A DNA stretch of 64,000 nt from Roseomonas xinghualingensis (lineage in GTDB: Bacteria > Pseudomonadota > Alphaproteobacteria > Acetobacterales > Acetobacteraceae), in NCBI RefSeq assembly GCF_025791835.1, contig NZ_JAOXLP010000020.1, positions 7,048 to 71,047 on the forward strand, given 5' to 3'. The notes under the pieces were generated by a model, which was given only the letters and a program-made list of their open reading frames with translations, ran no database searches and had not been told where the DNA came from. This document shows positions 9,267-18,523 of this stretch, piece after piece. The number at the start of each line of letters is the position of its first letter. Positions within the stretch are counted from its first letter, which is position 1. The position numbers and the translations under genes are program-made.

Positions 9267-9288
9267 CTGACCCCGGAGGGAGGGTCAG
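9267..9288 (+). other. Perfect 7-bp inverted repeat between the AI-2E transporter and ABC operon
   Basis: CTGACCC (9267-9273) and GGGTCAG (9282-9288) flank an 8-nt loop. There is no T-tract after it, so an intrinsic terminator is uncertain. It could equally act as an operator or a leader hairpin for the ABC operon starting at 9405. Confidence 0.35.
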
Positions 9289-9404
9289 GACAAGGCCGCG
9301 GCGGATGAAAGAGCGGAACCCGCGTATGGGGGCAGCACTCCAGGAAGGCCGGAACGTTCCGTTCCGGGTGGACGGAGTGGCGTCGCTCCGCTAGGCAAAG
9401 TTTC

Positions 9405-10379
9405 GTGTTCGCTTTCATCCTCTCCCGTATCGTTCAGTCCGTGCCGGTGATGCTGGCGGTGGCGCTGATTGCCTTCGTCCTCTTCTCCTTCGTGGGCGAC
9501 CCGATCGCCACCATGCTGGGGCAAGAGTTCACGCCGGAGCAGCGCGATGCCCTGGTGGCGGCGCTCGGCCTCGACCAATCCATCCCGGTGCAGTTCATCC
9601 GCTTCGTCGGCAATGCGCTGCGGGGCGAGTTCGGCCTCTCCTATCGCCTGTCCCGGCCCGTGGCGGACCTGATCGTGGAACGCGCCCCGGCCACGCTGGA
9701 ACTGGCCTTCTGCGCATCGCTGGTCGCGCTGGCGGTGGGGGTGCCGATGGGGGTCTATACCGGCCTCTACCGCCGCTCCTGGATCAGCCGGGCCTTCCTC
9801 ACCTTCAGCCTGATCGGTGTCTCCCTGCCGACCTTCCTGATCGGCATCCTGCTCATCCTCGTCTTTTCCGTATGGCTTAGCTGGCTGCCCAGCTTCGGAC
9901 GGGGCGACACGGTGCAGCTCGGCTGGTGGAGCACGGGACTGCTCACCGCTTCGGGCCTGAAGGCGCTGGTGCTGCCGTCCATCACCTTGGGCCTGTTCCA
10001 GCTCACCCTCATCATGCGGCTGGTGCGCTCTGAGATGCTGGAGGTGCTGCGCTCCGACTATGTGAAGTTCGCCCGCGCCCGCGGGCTGCGGGACCGTTCC
10101 ATCCATTTCGGCCATGCGCTGCGCAACACGCTGGTGCCGGTGATCACCATCGTCGGGCTGCAGCTCGGCTCGATCATCGCCTTCTCCATCGTGACGGAGA
10201 CGGTGTTCCAATGGCCCGGCATGGGGCTGCTCTTCATCCAGTCGGTCAGCTCGGCGGACATTCCCGTGATGGCTGCCTATCTGCTGCTGATTGCGGCGAT
10301 ATTCGTGACCATCAACCTGCTGGTCGACCTCCTCTACTACGCCGTGGACCCGCGCCTGCGCGCCGGGCGGGGGCATTGA
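9405..10379 (+). CDS. Peptide ABC transporter permease, DppB type (system 1)
   Basis: A 324-aa inner-membrane permease with six predicted membrane segments. The N-terminal pattern (FILSRIVQSVPVML) and the cytoplasmic coupling loop near RLVRSEMLEVLRSDYVKFARARG are typical of DppB/OppB. It forms the channel with the DppC-type partner that starts 4 bp downstream. The start is the GTG at 9405. The operon order is B, C, D, F. No substrate-binding protein gene is adjacent; the nearest lies about 8 kb downstream, in system 2. Confidence 0.92.
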   Translation: MFAFILSRIVQSVPVMLAVALIAFVLFSFVGDPIATMLGQEFTPEQRDALVAALGLDQSIPVQFIRFVGNALRGEFGLSYRLSRPVADLIVERAPATLELAFCASLVALAVGVPMGVYTGLYRRSWISRAFLTFSLIGVSLPTFLIGILLILVFSVWLSWLPSFGRGDTVQLGWWSTGLLTASGLKALVLPSITLGLFQLTLIMRLVRSEMLEVLRSDYVKFARARGLRDRSIHFGHALRNTLVPVITIVGLQLGSIIAFSIVTETVFQWPGMGLLFIQSVSSADIPVMAAYLLLIAAIFVTINLLVDLLYYAVDPRLRAGRGH

Positions 10380-10383
10380 TCCG

Positions 10384-11295
10384 GTGAACGCCATCTCCCG
10401 CCTCTGGGACAGCGACCTCTTCTGGTCCTTCCGCACGACGCCCACCGCCGTCGTCTCGGCCGTGGTGGCCCTGATCTGCATCGTCGGCGCCATCGGCGCG
10501 CCGGGGCTGGCGCCCTACAACCCCTTCGACCTCGCCAGCCTTGACCTGATGGACGCCTTCAACCCGCCCTTCTTCATGGAGGAGGGGTCGCTCGCCCATC
10601 CCTTCGGGACGGACGACCAGGGGAGGGACATGCTTTCGGCCATCATGTATGGCGCGCGCGTCTCTCTCTTCGTCGGCGTCTCCGCGACGGCCTTTGCCCT
10701 CCTGCTGGGCGTGCTGGTGGGGCTGATCGCCGGCTATGCGGGCGGCGCGGTGGATGCCGTGCTGATGCGCATCGCCGACATCCAGCTGACCTTCCCGAGC
10801 ATCCTGGTCGCGCTGATGGTCGATGGCGTGGCACGCGCCGCGCTGCCGCGGGAGATGCATGACCATCTCGCCCTCTATGTGGTCATCTTCGCCATCGGCG
10901 TCTCCGACTGGCCACGATTCGCCCGCACCGTGCGCGGCTCCACCCTGGTGGAGCGCAACAAGGAATATGTGCTGGCGGCGCGGGTGATCGGCATCACTCC
11001 GGCGCGGATCATGCTGACCCATGTGCTGCCCAATGTCCTCGGGCCGCTGCTGGTGCTCGCCACCCTCAATCTGGGCCTCGCCATCCTCTCGGAGGCGACG
11101 CTCTCCTTCCTGGGCGTCGGCGTGCCGCCGACCCAGCCCTCCCTGGGCACCCTCATCCGGATCGGGAACGACTTCCTGTTCAGCGGCGAGTGGTGGATCA
11201 CCATCTTTCCCGGCCTGGCGCTGGTGGCGATGGTGCTGTCGGTGAACCTGCTGGGTGACTGGCTGCGCGACGCGCTGAACCCGAGGCTCCGCTGA
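10384..11295 (+). CDS. Peptide ABC transporter permease, DppC type (system 1)
   Basis: A 303-aa permease with an N-terminal membrane anchor, the FGTDDQGRDMLS motif seen in DppC/OppC proteins, then five further membrane segments. The coupling helix lies around RGSTLVERNKEYVLAARVIG. It pairs with the preceding permease. It starts with a GTG 4 bp after the upstream stop and ends one base inside the next gene's ATG, indicating translational coupling. Confidence 0.92.
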   Translation: MNAISRLWDSDLFWSFRTTPTAVVSAVVALICIVGAIGAPGLAPYNPFDLASLDLMDAFNPPFFMEEGSLAHPFGTDDQGRDMLSAIMYGARVSLFVGVSATAFALLLGVLVGLIAGYAGGAVDAVLMRIADIQLTFPSILVALMVDGVARAALPREMHDHLALYVVIFAIGVSDWPRFARTVRGSTLVERNKEYVLAARVIGITPARIMLTHVLPNVLGPLLVLATLNLGLAILSEATLSFLGVGVPPTQPSLGTLIRIGNDFLFSGEWWITIFPGLALVAMVLSVNLLGDWLRDALNPRLR

Positions 11296-12284
11296 TGGCC
11301 GCCCTTCTCGAAGTCCGCGACCTTGTCGTCGAGTTTCCGACGCGGCGCGGCACGCTGCGCGCACTGGATCGTGTTTCCTTCGACATTGCGCCGGGCGAGG
11401 TGCTGGGGGTGGTGGGCGAATCGGGTGCCGGCAAATCCATGACGGGCGCCGCCATCATCGGGCTGCTGGAGCCGCCCGGACGCGTCGCGGGCGGCTCGAT
11501 CTCGCTGCGTGGCCAGAGGATCGACAACCTTCCCCCGCGCGAGATGCGCAAGATCCGCGGCAAGCGCATCGGCGCCATCTTCCAGGACCCGCTGACGACC
11601 CTGAATCCGCTCTACACGGTGGGGCGGCAGCTCACCGAGACGATGCGGACGCATCTGGGCATCGACGCCGCCGAGGCCCGTCGCCGCGCGATTGGCTGGC
11701 TGGAGATGGTGGGCATCCCCGCCGCCTCGGAGCGCATCGACGCCTATCCGCACCAGTTCTCGGGCGGCATGCGGCAGCGTGTGGTGATTGCGCTCGCCCT
11801 CTGCGCCGAGCCGGAGATGGTGGTGGCCGATGAACCGACCACGGCGCTGGACGTCTCGATCCAGGCGCAGGTCATCGCCCTGCTGAAGCGGCTGACGCGG
11901 GAGAAGGGCACCTCCGTGATGCTGATCACCCACGACATGGGCGTGATCGCCGAGACAGCCGATCGGGTAGCGGTGATGTATGCCGGGCGCGTGGCCGAGA
12001 TCGGGCCCGTGCGCTCCGTGGTGAAGGCGGCGGCGCATCCCTATTCGGCGGGGCTGATGGCCTCCATCCCGCCGCTGACGCACAAGGTGGACCACCTGCC
12101 GCAGATCGACGGCGCCATGCCGCGCCTGAACGCCATTCCCACGGGCTGCGCCTACAACCCGCGCTGCCCGCATGTGTTCGACCGTTGCCGCGTGGAGCGG
12201 CCGGAACTGATCGACGCGCCGGAGACGAAGGCGGCCTGCTGGCTTTTCGACAGCCACGCGCCGCGGGAGCGCAGCCATGTCTGA
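11295..12284 (+). CDS. Peptide ABC transporter ATP-binding protein, DppD type (system 1)
   Basis: A 329-aa cytoplasmic ATPase. Walker A GESGAGKS is at residues 41-48, the ABC signature SGGMRQR at 156-162 and Walker B MVVADEPT at 175-182. The C-terminal oligopeptide/dipeptide domain contains the cysteine-bearing CAYNPRCPH motif, which in relatives can hold an FeS cluster. It powers the two permeases upstream together with the DppF-type partner, whose start overlaps its end by 8 bp. Confidence 0.93.
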   Translation: MAALLEVRDLVVEFPTRRGTLRALDRVSFDIAPGEVLGVVGESGAGKSMTGAAIIGLLEPPGRVAGGSISLRGQRIDNLPPREMRKIRGKRIGAIFQDPLTTLNPLYTVGRQLTETMRTHLGIDAAEARRRAIGWLEMVGIPAASERIDAYPHQFSGGMRQRVVIALALCAEPEMVVADEPTTALDVSIQAQVIALLKRLTREKGTSVMLITHDMGVIAETADRVAVMYAGRVAEIGPVRSVVKAAAHPYSAGLMASIPPLTHKVDHLPQIDGAMPRLNAIPTGCAYNPRCPHVFDRCRVERPELIDAPETKAACWLFDSHAPRERSHV

Positions 12285-13299
12285 GGCCCCCATCTTCGAG
12301 GCCCGCGACCTCAGCCGGTATTTCGATGTTTCCAAGCCCGCGCTTCAGCGCCTGCTGGCGCGCGAGGGCCGGCGCACACTGAAGGCGGTGGATGGCGTGT
12401 CCTTCGCCATCCCGCGCGGCACCACCCTGTCGCTGGTCGGGGAAAGCGGTTGCGGCAAGTCCACCGTCGCGCGGCTCGCGGTCGGGCTTTACGAGCCCAG
12501 CGGGGGGGAGGCGCTGTTCGAGGGACAGGATCTGGCGGAAGCACGCCGGTCCGTTGCCCAGCGCCGCCGCATGCAGATGATCTTCCAGGACCCCTATGCG
12601 AGCCTCAACCCTCGCTGGCGGGTGGCGGACATCATCGGGGAGCCGCTGCGTGCCTTCGGCATGGCGCAGGGCAAGGCGGCGCTGCGGGAGAAGGTCGGCG
12701 CGCTGCTGAAGCAGGTCGGGCTTTCGCCCACCGATGGCAACCGCTTTCCGCATGAATTCTCCGGCGGTCAGCGGCAGCGAATCTCCATCGCGCGCGCCCT
12801 CTCCTCCAATCCAGACTTCCTGGTCTGCGACGAACCGACCTCGGCGCTCGATGTCTCGGTGCAGGCGCAGATCCTGAACCTGATGAAGGGGCTGCAGCGG
12901 GAACTCGGCCTGACCTACCTTTTCATCAGCCACAACCTCGCGGTCGTGCGGCAGGTGAGCGATCAGGTCGGGGTGATGTATCTTGGGCGGATCGTGGAAT
13001 CCGCTCCGGCCGAGACGCTCTTCACCACGCCGCGCCACCCCTATACGCGCGCGTTAATGGAGGCGATCCCGGATCTGGACATGGTCGGGAAGGAGCGCCA
13101 ACCCGTGGGGGGCGAGGTACCAAGTCCGATCAGCCCACCTTCCGGCTGTACCTTTAACCCGCGCTGCCCCCTGGCGAATGGCCGCTGCCGTGCCGAGCGC
13201 CCGGCGCTGATCGCCGCACGCGGCACGCCGGAGACGCTCGTTGCCTGCCATGCGGTCGAGGAAGGGCGCGATGGCTTCGGGATACGGGCCGCGGCCTGA
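12277..13299 (+). CDS. Peptide ABC transporter ATP-binding protein, DppF type (system 1)
   Basis: A 340-aa ATPase completing system 1. Walker A GESGCGKS lies at residues 55-62, with signature SGGQRQR and Walker B FLVCDEPTSALD following, and a C-terminal oligopeptide domain with CTFNPRCPLA. About 12 residues precede the usual family start but remain in frame. The gene converges on creA with 6 bp between the stops, and no hairpin terminator is visible there. Confidence 0.93.
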   Translation: MSEAPIFEARDLSRYFDVSKPALQRLLAREGRRTLKAVDGVSFAIPRGTTLSLVGESGCGKSTVARLAVGLYEPSGGEALFEGQDLAEARRSVAQRRRMQMIFQDPYASLNPRWRVADIIGEPLRAFGMAQGKAALREKVGALLKQVGLSPTDGNRFPHEFSGGQRQRISIARALSSNPDFLVCDEPTSALDVSVQAQILNLMKGLQRELGLTYLFISHNLAVVRQVSDQVGVMYLGRIVESAPAETLFTTPRHPYTRALMEAIPDLDMVGKERQPVGGEVPSPISPPSGCTFNPRCPLANGRCRAERPALIAARGTPETLVACHAVEEGRDGFGIRAAA

Positions 13300-13305
13300 G
13301 CGGCC

Positions 13306-13791
13306 CTAGCGGATGCTGGTCGCGACGGGCACCGCTGCCACCGCGCTGAAGGGAGATCCTTCCACCAGCCTGGTGGACCAGGCGAGATAGATCACCGCGT
13401 TGCGCTGCTCATCGATGAAGCGGTGGACGCGGGTTTCCTTGAAGAACAGGGAGGTGGAGCTTTCATGCACCACCTCGCCGCGCTCCCCGCGCTTCGCTTC
13501 GGGCAGGATCTCCACCGGGCCGGTCGCGGCGCAGGAAAGGGCAAAGCGGGCCGGGTCCTCCGCCACCCCGACCATGCCGGAGAGGCCGCCCGTGCGCGCC
13601 TGACTGATATAGCAGGAAACGTTCCGGACATCCGGGTCATCGAAGCGCTCCACCACCACGCGGTGGCTGCGGGTCAGGCCCAGATTGGTGAGGGCGGTGT
13701 TCACATAGCCGATCTGCGCCGTTTCATCGGCCGCCGAAGCGGGGCCGGCCAGGGCAATAGCGGCGAGCAGGGCGAAAGCGGGGCGGCGCAT
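13306..13791 (-). CDS. creA: CreA family periplasmic protein
   Basis: A 161-aa protein with a cleavable signal peptide (cut after ASA near residue 20). The mature domain has the CreA hallmarks: an early IGYVNTALTNLGL-like segment, DDPDV followed by a conserved cysteine (VSCYIS), SLFFKETRVHRFID and a C-terminal S-T-R-L-V-E-G-SPF stretch. The family function is unknown; it is named from the E. coli cre locus. It is transcribed away from the ggt start and is probably monocistronic. Confidence 0.88.
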   Translation of the reverse strand: MRRPAFALLAAIALAGPASAADETAQIGYVNTALTNLGLTRSHRVVVERFDDPDVRNVSCYISQARTGGLSGMVGVAEDPARFALSCAATGPVEILPEAKRGERGEVVHESSTSLFFKETRVHRFIDEQRNAVIYLAWSTRLVEGSPFSAVAAVPVATSIR

Positions 13792-13842
13792 GAGTATTCT
13801 CCGTCTTCAGCCGACACAGGCGGCTCTGCCCAGGAAATAGGC

Positions 13843-15525
13843 TCAATCTCCGATTGCCACACCCTCCCGCCGCGGATCGGCGCCGCCGATCAGCCCCTGC
13901 GACGTCACCCGGATGACCTGGAGGCCGGAAACCATCGCACGGATGTCCACGCGCTGGCCTCTTGCCTGCAATGCGGGGGCGAGAGAGGCGGCGGGCGTGC
14001 CTTCCTCAAGCTCCACCGCACCACCTAGCGTGCCGACATGCGGCAGCGCCACCGCCTCCTGCGGCGCCAGGTTCCAGTCCAGCATCCCGACCAACGCCTG
14101 GGCGACATAGCCGATGATCCGGCCTCCGCCCGGGGAGCCGACCACGGCAAGGAGGCGGCCCTCGGCATCGAAGACGAGGCTGGGGGACATGGAGGAGCGA
14201 GGGCGCTTCCCGCCCTGCACGCGATTCGCGACAGGACGTCCCTCGATCTCCGGGCGGAAGGAGAAGTCGGTCAGCTCGTTGTTCAGGATGAAGCCGCCCA
14301 CCATGATCCGGGCGCCGAAGGCATCCTCGACCGTCATGGTCAGCGAGACGGCGTTGCCCTGGGCATCGACGATGGAGGCATGGCTGGTGCCGTTCTCCAC
14401 CGCCTCCGGCATCGGCGCGTGCAGCATCGTCTCGCGCCAGCGGGGATTGCCGGCGCGGGGCTCAGCGATGGTCTGGAAAGGCGAGACGAGCTGCGCGCGA
14501 AGGGTGAGATAGGCCGGGTCCAGGAGGCCGCGTAGCGGAACCGGGATGAAGTCGCTATCTGCCAGATATTGCGCGCGGTCGGCGAAGGCGAGGCGGCCAG
14601 CCTCCCCGATCAGATGCGCCGCCTCGGCGCCACGCGGGTCCAGGCGCGGCATGTCGAAATGCTCCAACACGCCCAGGATCTGTCCCACAGCCACGCCACC
14701 GGAGGAGGGCGGCGGGAAGCCGCAGACACGGAAGCGGCGATAGGGATGGCAGAGCGGCTCGCGTTCCTTCGCGGCATAGGCGACGAGGTCTTCCACCACC
14801 ATCCGCCCGCCTGCGCCGTGACCCCGGACCGCACTGGCAATGGCCTCGGCGATCGGACCGCGCAGCAGGGCTGCCGCACCCTCCTGCCCGATGCGGCGGA
14901 AGGTTTCGGCCAGTTCGGGGTTGCGCAGCCGCTCCCCGGCCTGGATCGGGCTGCCGTCGCCTCGCAGGAAATAGTTATGCGTTGAGGGATGGCGGGCCAG
15001 GCGCGGCGCATCGGCCGCGACCGCCTCGGCCAGCCGCTCCGATACGGGAAAACCCTCTTCAGCCAATGCGATGGCGCGCTGCCAAAGCGATTTCCAGGGT
15101 AGCTTGCCATGCCGCGCATGGGCCAGTTCGAGCATCGCCACAGCGCCGGGCACGCCGATGCTGCGCCCGGAGAGCACGGCCTCATAGAAGGGCAGGGGCG
15201 TGCCGTCTGCCTGCAGGAACAGGTCCGGCCGGGCCGCCATGGGGGCCGCCTCCCGGCCGTCGAAGGCGGAGATGGCCTGGGTGGTCGCATCCCAGTGCAG
15301 CATCAGCGCCCCGCCGCCGATGCCGCTTGATTGAGGCTCCACCAGGGTCAGCACCGCCTGCACGGCGACCGCCGCATCCACGGCGCTACCGCCGAGGCGG
15401 AGTGCGTCCAGCCCTGCTTCGGCCGCGAGAGGATGCGGGGCCGCTACCATCTGCCGCTTGGCGGGCGCCTGGGCGAGAGCGGGTATCGCCAGGACGAGAA
15501 GGAAGATGGCGAACAGGGAATGCAT
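13843..15525 (-). CDS. ggt: Gamma-glutamyltransferase
   Basis: A 560-aa periplasmic enzyme that hydrolyses or transfers the gamma-glutamyl group of glutathione and related peptides. It matures by self-cleavage in front of the catalytic threonine, here T380 in ENGTSH. The small-subunit region then reads [13 protein letters not shown] and further on NNELTDFSF, as in the family. The open frame extends upstream to 15852, but the ATG at 15525 starts a clear signal peptide ([18 protein letters not shown]) and the upstream part is antisense to yraN. The divergent yraN gene begins 37 bp away. Probable role: recovery of amino acids from extracellular glutathione. Confidence 0.92.
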   Translation of the reverse strand: MHSLFAIFLLVLAIPALAQAPAKRQMVAAPHPLAAEAGLDALRLGGSAVDAAVAVQAVLTLVEPQSSGIGGGALMLHWDATTQAISAFDGREAAPMAARPDLFLQADGTPLPFYEAVLSGRSIGVPGAVAMLELAHARHGKLPWKSLWQRAIALAEEGFPVSERLAEAVAADAPRLARHPSTHNYFLRGDGSPIQAGERLRNPELAETFRRIGQEGAAALLRGPIAEAIASAVRGHGAGGRMVVEDLVAYAAKEREPLCHPYRRFRVCGFPPPSSGGVAVGQILGVLEHFDMPRLDPRGAEAAHLIGEAGRLAFADRAQYLADSDFIPVPLRGLLDPAYLTLRAQLVSPFQTIAEPRAGNPRWRETMLHAPMPEAVENGTSHASIVDAQGNAVSLTMTVEDAFGARIMVGGFILNNELTDFSFRPEIEGRPVANRVQGGKRPRSSMSPSLVFDAEGRLLAVVGSPGGGRIIGYVAQALVGMLDWNLAPQEAVALPHVGTLGGAVELEEGTPAASLAPALQARGQRVDIRAMVSGLQVIRVTSQGLIGGADPRREGVAIGD

Positions 15526-15561
15526 GGCTGACTCCGCGACGGAAGCGCCTATCCTGGCAGG

Positions 15562-15939
15562 GTGGACCCACATGCCAAGGAGCAGGCCCGGCGCGCGGCC
15601 GAGCGGCGCGGCCTGGACGCCGAATCCCGCGCCGCCCTGGCGTTGGAAGCGCGCGGCTGGACAGTGCTTGCCCGGCGTGTCCGCACGCCGCGGGGCGAGC
15701 TGGATCTGATCGTGGAGCAGGAGAGCCTTCTGGCTTTCATCGAGGTGAAGGCGCGGGCGAGTCTGACCGAGGCAGCCTTCTCCCTTTCGCTCCGCCAGCA
15801 GGCACGGATCATGGCCGCCGCGGAACTCTGGCTGGCCGGGAATCCCAGCCACGGCGCTGCGGGCATCCGGTTCGATGTGGTGCTCGTGGCGCCGGATGGA
15901 ATGCGACGGGTGGAGGATGCCTTCCGCGCCTGGGGCTGA
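15562..15939 (+). CDS. yraN: YraN family (UPF0102) nuclease-like protein
   Basis: A 125-aa protein with the restriction-endonuclease-like fold of UPF0102. It shows GE-x-D-L-I (about residues 50-55) and FIEVKARAS (64-72), the E-x-D and E-x-K metal-site pattern. Its function is not established in bacteria. The start is a GTG at 15562, 37 bp from the divergent ggt. It is not next to rsmI, its common partner. Its last 131 bp overlap the 3' end of mepA on the opposite strand. Confidence 0.85.
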   Translation: MDPHAKEQARRAAERRGLDAESRAALALEARGWTVLARRVRTPRGELDLIVEQESLLAFIEVKARASLTEAAFSLSLRQQARIMAAAELWLAGNPSHGAAGIRFDVVLVAPDGMRRVEDAFRAWG

Positions 15940-16798
15940 AGCGGCTCAGCGGGCGGAAAGGATGCCGGAGCAGGCTGCCGGCAGCCGGCAGCCGAGGGGG
16001 TGGGCCTGAAGGCGCCCGGCGCGGCGGGTTGCGCGCCTCGGGACTCAGCCACCAGTCCAGGCCGGCATCGCAGCCGTCTCCATGCGGTGGCGGCGGGATG
16101 TCGCGGCACTCGGGGCTGTCAGCCGGGCAACGGAGGCGGATATGCATGTGGCTGTCATGGCCGCGCCAGGGGCGCACATGGCGGAGCCAGGGCTCCCCCG
16201 CATGGGCCGCGCAGAGGCTGCGCTTGATGCCGTGATTCACCAGCACGCGGTCGATACCCGGCAGTTCGGCGGCCATGCGGATCAGCCGCGCATGGGCCTT
16301 GGTGAAGAGGTCCGGATCAGCGGCGGATTCGTCGGGCAGGACGAGGGAGCGTTCCGGGATGGTTTCGCGTGCCTTGGCCGGAACGCGTGGCTTGGGTGAG
16401 AGGTCCAGCCAGATATCCGCATCCAGCCCGCTCTGATGGCTGGCATGGCCCCAGGGCAGGGGGCCGCCGCGTGGCTGGCCAAGATCGCCGATCCAGAGAT
16501 CCGGCAATCCCGCCTGCTGTGCCCGCCGCGCCAGATCGCGGACTGCTGCGACCAGGGCTGGGTGGCCCCAGTTGCGGTTGCGGGACAGGCGAACGGCCTG
16601 CCAGCCTGGACCTTCCGGCGGCAGGGCCTCGGCGCCCTGGATGCAACCCAGCGAGGTGTTGCCGATGCTTCGCGCCGGCCCCTGGGCTGGGCCCGGCACG
16701 GAAGCCCATTGCGATGCCGGTTGCCCGAAAGCGGGGGCGGAGACCCCTGCAACAAGGAGAAGGAGCAGGGGAAGGCGGAGAGGCATGCAGCGCAGCAT
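15809..16798 (-). CDS. mepA: Penicillin-insensitive murein endopeptidase with an unusual C-terminal tail
   Basis: An M74 metallopeptidase that cleaves D-Ala-meso-DAP cross-links in peptidoglycan. A signal peptide (about residues 1-26) exports it to the periplasm. The zinc-site motif [14 protein letters not shown] (117-130) supplies H121 and D128, and HDSHMHIRL (214-222) supplies the third ligand. The catalytic domain ends near residue 250 (GLDWWLS). The frame then runs a further 79 residues, rich in Arg and Pro, before a stop, and the last 43 of these are antisense to yraN. This tail is probably a read-through without function, or the original stop has been lost. The family norm is about 270 aa against 329 here. 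Confidence 0.85.
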   Translation of the reverse strand: MLRCMPLRLPLLLLLVAGVSAPAFGQPASQWASVPGPAQGPARSIGNTSLGCIQGAEALPPEGPGWQAVRLSRNRNWGHPALVAAVRDLARRAQQAGLPDLWIGDLGQPRGGPLPWGHASHQSGLDADIWLDLSPKPRVPAKARETIPERSLVLPDESAADPDLFTKAHARLIRMAAELPGIDRVLVNHGIKRSLCAAHAGEPWLRHVRPWRGHDSHMHIRLRCPADSPECRDIPPPPHGDGCDAGLDWWLSPEARNPPRRAPSGPPPRLPAAGSLLRHPFRPLSRFSPRRGRHPPPVAFHPAPRAPHRTGCPQRRGWDSRPARVPRRP

Positions 16799-16850
16799 GC
16801 CCTCGGGACCCTGGCGCCACCAGGGGCCGCCGTCAGCTCCGCCGGTGGGA

Positions 16851-17144
16851 TCAGCCCTGGAAGCGGAAGGTGACCGGCGGTTCCTCGGGCCCTGGCGCGG
16901 GCTTGCCGGCAGGCTCGGCGGCGGGCCCGGCGGTCTGGGCCTCGCGCGTCTTCGCCTCCACCTCGCGCAGGAGGCGGGTAAGGGTTCCCGCCACGCCTGG
17001 AAGCTGGGCCAGTGGGATTACCAGCAGTCCGCTCGGGGCCGGCTTACCGTCGGTGTCCTGCACCGCGAGCTTCAGCCTGGCCACGCCATGCCGGATGCTC
17101 GCTTCCAGGACACCATCCGCGAAAAGGGTCGGAAGTTCGGCCAT
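16851..17144 (-). CDS. Small uncharacterised protein encoded after the type I secretion genes
   Basis: A 97-aa soluble protein with no signal peptide. An ordered part (about residues 1-65) shows alternating hydrophobic strands and a helix (VAGTLTRLLREVEAKT), followed by a Pro/Ala/Gly-rich tail ending FRFQG. There is a faint likeness to small DUF3467-type proteins, which I do not press. It starts 8 bp downstream of the HlyD-family gene and is very probably cotranscribed with it. It lacks RTX repeats and a double-glycine leader, so it is not an obvious exported substrate; an accessory role is possible. Confidence 0.6.
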   Translation of the reverse strand: MAELPTLFADGVLEASIRHGVARLKLAVQDTDGKPAPSGLLVIPLAQLPGVAGTLTRLLREVEAKTREAQTAGPAAEPAGKPAPGPEEPPVTFRFQG

Positions 17145-17152
17145 GCTCAGTC

Positions 17153-18523
17153 CTATTGCTCGCGGAAGGCGCGGTGGAAGCTGTCGAGTATGGGCTGGAT
17201 CATGTAGCGCAGGAAGGAGCGTTCCCCGATTTGGATCTGCGCCTCCACCGGCATGCCGGCCCGCAACTCCACATTCTCAAGGCGGGCGAGCTGCTCCTCA
17301 TCGATCGCGATGCGCACCCGGTAGTATTCGCGCATCGTCCGCTCCTCGCTCGTGACGTCGCCCGCTACCACCGTGACCTCGCCGTTCAGGAAGGGAACGA
17401 GCCGCTGCTTGAAGGCCGGCAGCCGCACCTCGGCCTGCAGGCCAGCATGCACCACATCAATGTCATGGGGCGCGACCTGGACCTCGGCGATCAGCTTGTC
17501 GCGTGCCGGCACCAGCTCCATCACCGGCTCGCCCGGACGCACGACGGCACCGGGGTTGAAGAAGCGGATATTCAGGACCGTTCCGTCCTCGGGCGCAAGG
17601 ATCTCGTGGCGGGCCGAGACGTCGGCTGCGGCCCGCAGCTTCTCCTCGACATCGGCGAGCTTGATACGAACCTCGCGTCCCTCCGTCGTCACCTCCTGCA
17701 GCCGCTGATCCATCACCTGGCGGATCTGTGCCTGGGCCTCGGCCACCATGGCCCGGGCGCGCTCAATCTGGGAGACGAGATCAGCGATCGTGCCCTCGGT
17801 GGAGGCGAGCTGGCGCTGCAGGGCGAGCAGGCGCGGCATGCGTTCCAGACCCTGGCGCACGAGGCCGCGGACATCCGCCTCCTCGCGCTGCAGGAGCTCA
17901 AGCTGCCGGCGCTGGCTCTGCAACTGCGCTTCCGCCGAGGTGCCGACTGCCTGGTGCTGGAGGATCCGCGATTCCAGCACCTGCAACTGGCTCCGCAGGC
18001 TGGCTTGCCGCGAGGCAAAGAGCACACGCTGGCCGTTCATCGCCTCGGTAGCGCGAGCTTCGTTCGCCTGCACGAGGGCAGGCGCGAAGGCGATCTCGGC
18101 CGCACCCGCGATCTCGGCGGCGATCCGGCTGTCCTGCGCCAGCAAGGCCCAGCGCTGGGCCTGCAACGCGTCCTGATTGGAGGCGGCCTGTACATCCTCC
18201 AGCCGCATCAGGAGCTGGCCGGCGCGTACCGCGTTGCCGTCGCGGACGAGGATCTCGCGCACGATGCCCCCCTCCAGATGAGCGACGGTGCGGCGGCTGC
18301 CCTCGGCCTTGATTACGCCGGGAGCGATGGCGGCCTCGCTGAGCGGCACCAGCACGGAGAAGGCGCCCAGGCCGCCGCCAAAGGCGAGCAGCACGGCCAG
18401 GCCGAGCGCCACCGGGCGTCCTGTGCGGGGCCTCGGCAGCTCGACCAGGGGCGGGGTCGCGCGTGAGGGAGCAAAGTTGGTGGACAGAAGGGATTCGTTG
18501 GGGGCAGTGGTGGTGAGGCTCAT
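17153..18523 (-). CDS. HlyD-family membrane-fusion protein of a type I secretion system
   Basis: A 456-aa periplasmic adaptor. One membrane segment is at about residues 36-58. A lipoyl/barrel-sandwich half-motif around VAHLEGGIVREILVRDG follows, then a long coiled coil (about 120-300). The second half-motif (ILAPEDGTVLNIRFFNPGAV) and a beta-barrel come after it. The C-terminal stretch RYMIQPILDSFHRAFREQ matches the end of HlyD/PrtE proteins. It links the ABC exporter (its start overlaps that gene by 4 bp) to a TolC-like outer-membrane channel, which is not in the window. Confidence 0.92.
   Translation of the reverse strand: MSLTTTAPNESLLSTNFAPSRATPPLVELPRPRTGRPVALGLAVLLAFGGGLGAFSVLVPLSEAAIAPGVIKAEGSRRTVAHLEGGIVREILVRDGNAVRAGQLLMRLEDVQAASNQDALQAQRWALLAQDSRIAAEIAGAAEIAFAPALVQANEARATEAMNGQRVLFASRQASLRSQLQVLESRILQHQAVGTSAEAQLQSQRRQLELLQREEADVRGLVRQGLERMPRLLALQRQLASTEGTIADLVSQIERARAMVAEAQAQIRQVMDQRLQEVTTEGREVRIKLADVEEKLRAAADVSARHEILAPEDGTVLNIRFFNPGAVVRPGEPVMELVPARDKLIAEVQVAPHDIDVVHAGLQAEVRLPAFKQRLVPFLNGEVTVVAGDVTSEERTMREYYRVRIAIDEEQLARLENVELRAGMPVEAQIQIGERSFLRYMIQPILDSFHRAFREQ

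Noticed and set aside
15526..15852. N-terminal extension of gamma-glutamyltransferase
   Set aside because: The signal peptide starts at 15525; the extension is antisense to yraN and unlike the family.
17012..18466. 484-aa plus-strand open frame
   Set aside because: Antisense of the HlyD-family gene, whose coiled coil and lipoyl motifs are clear.
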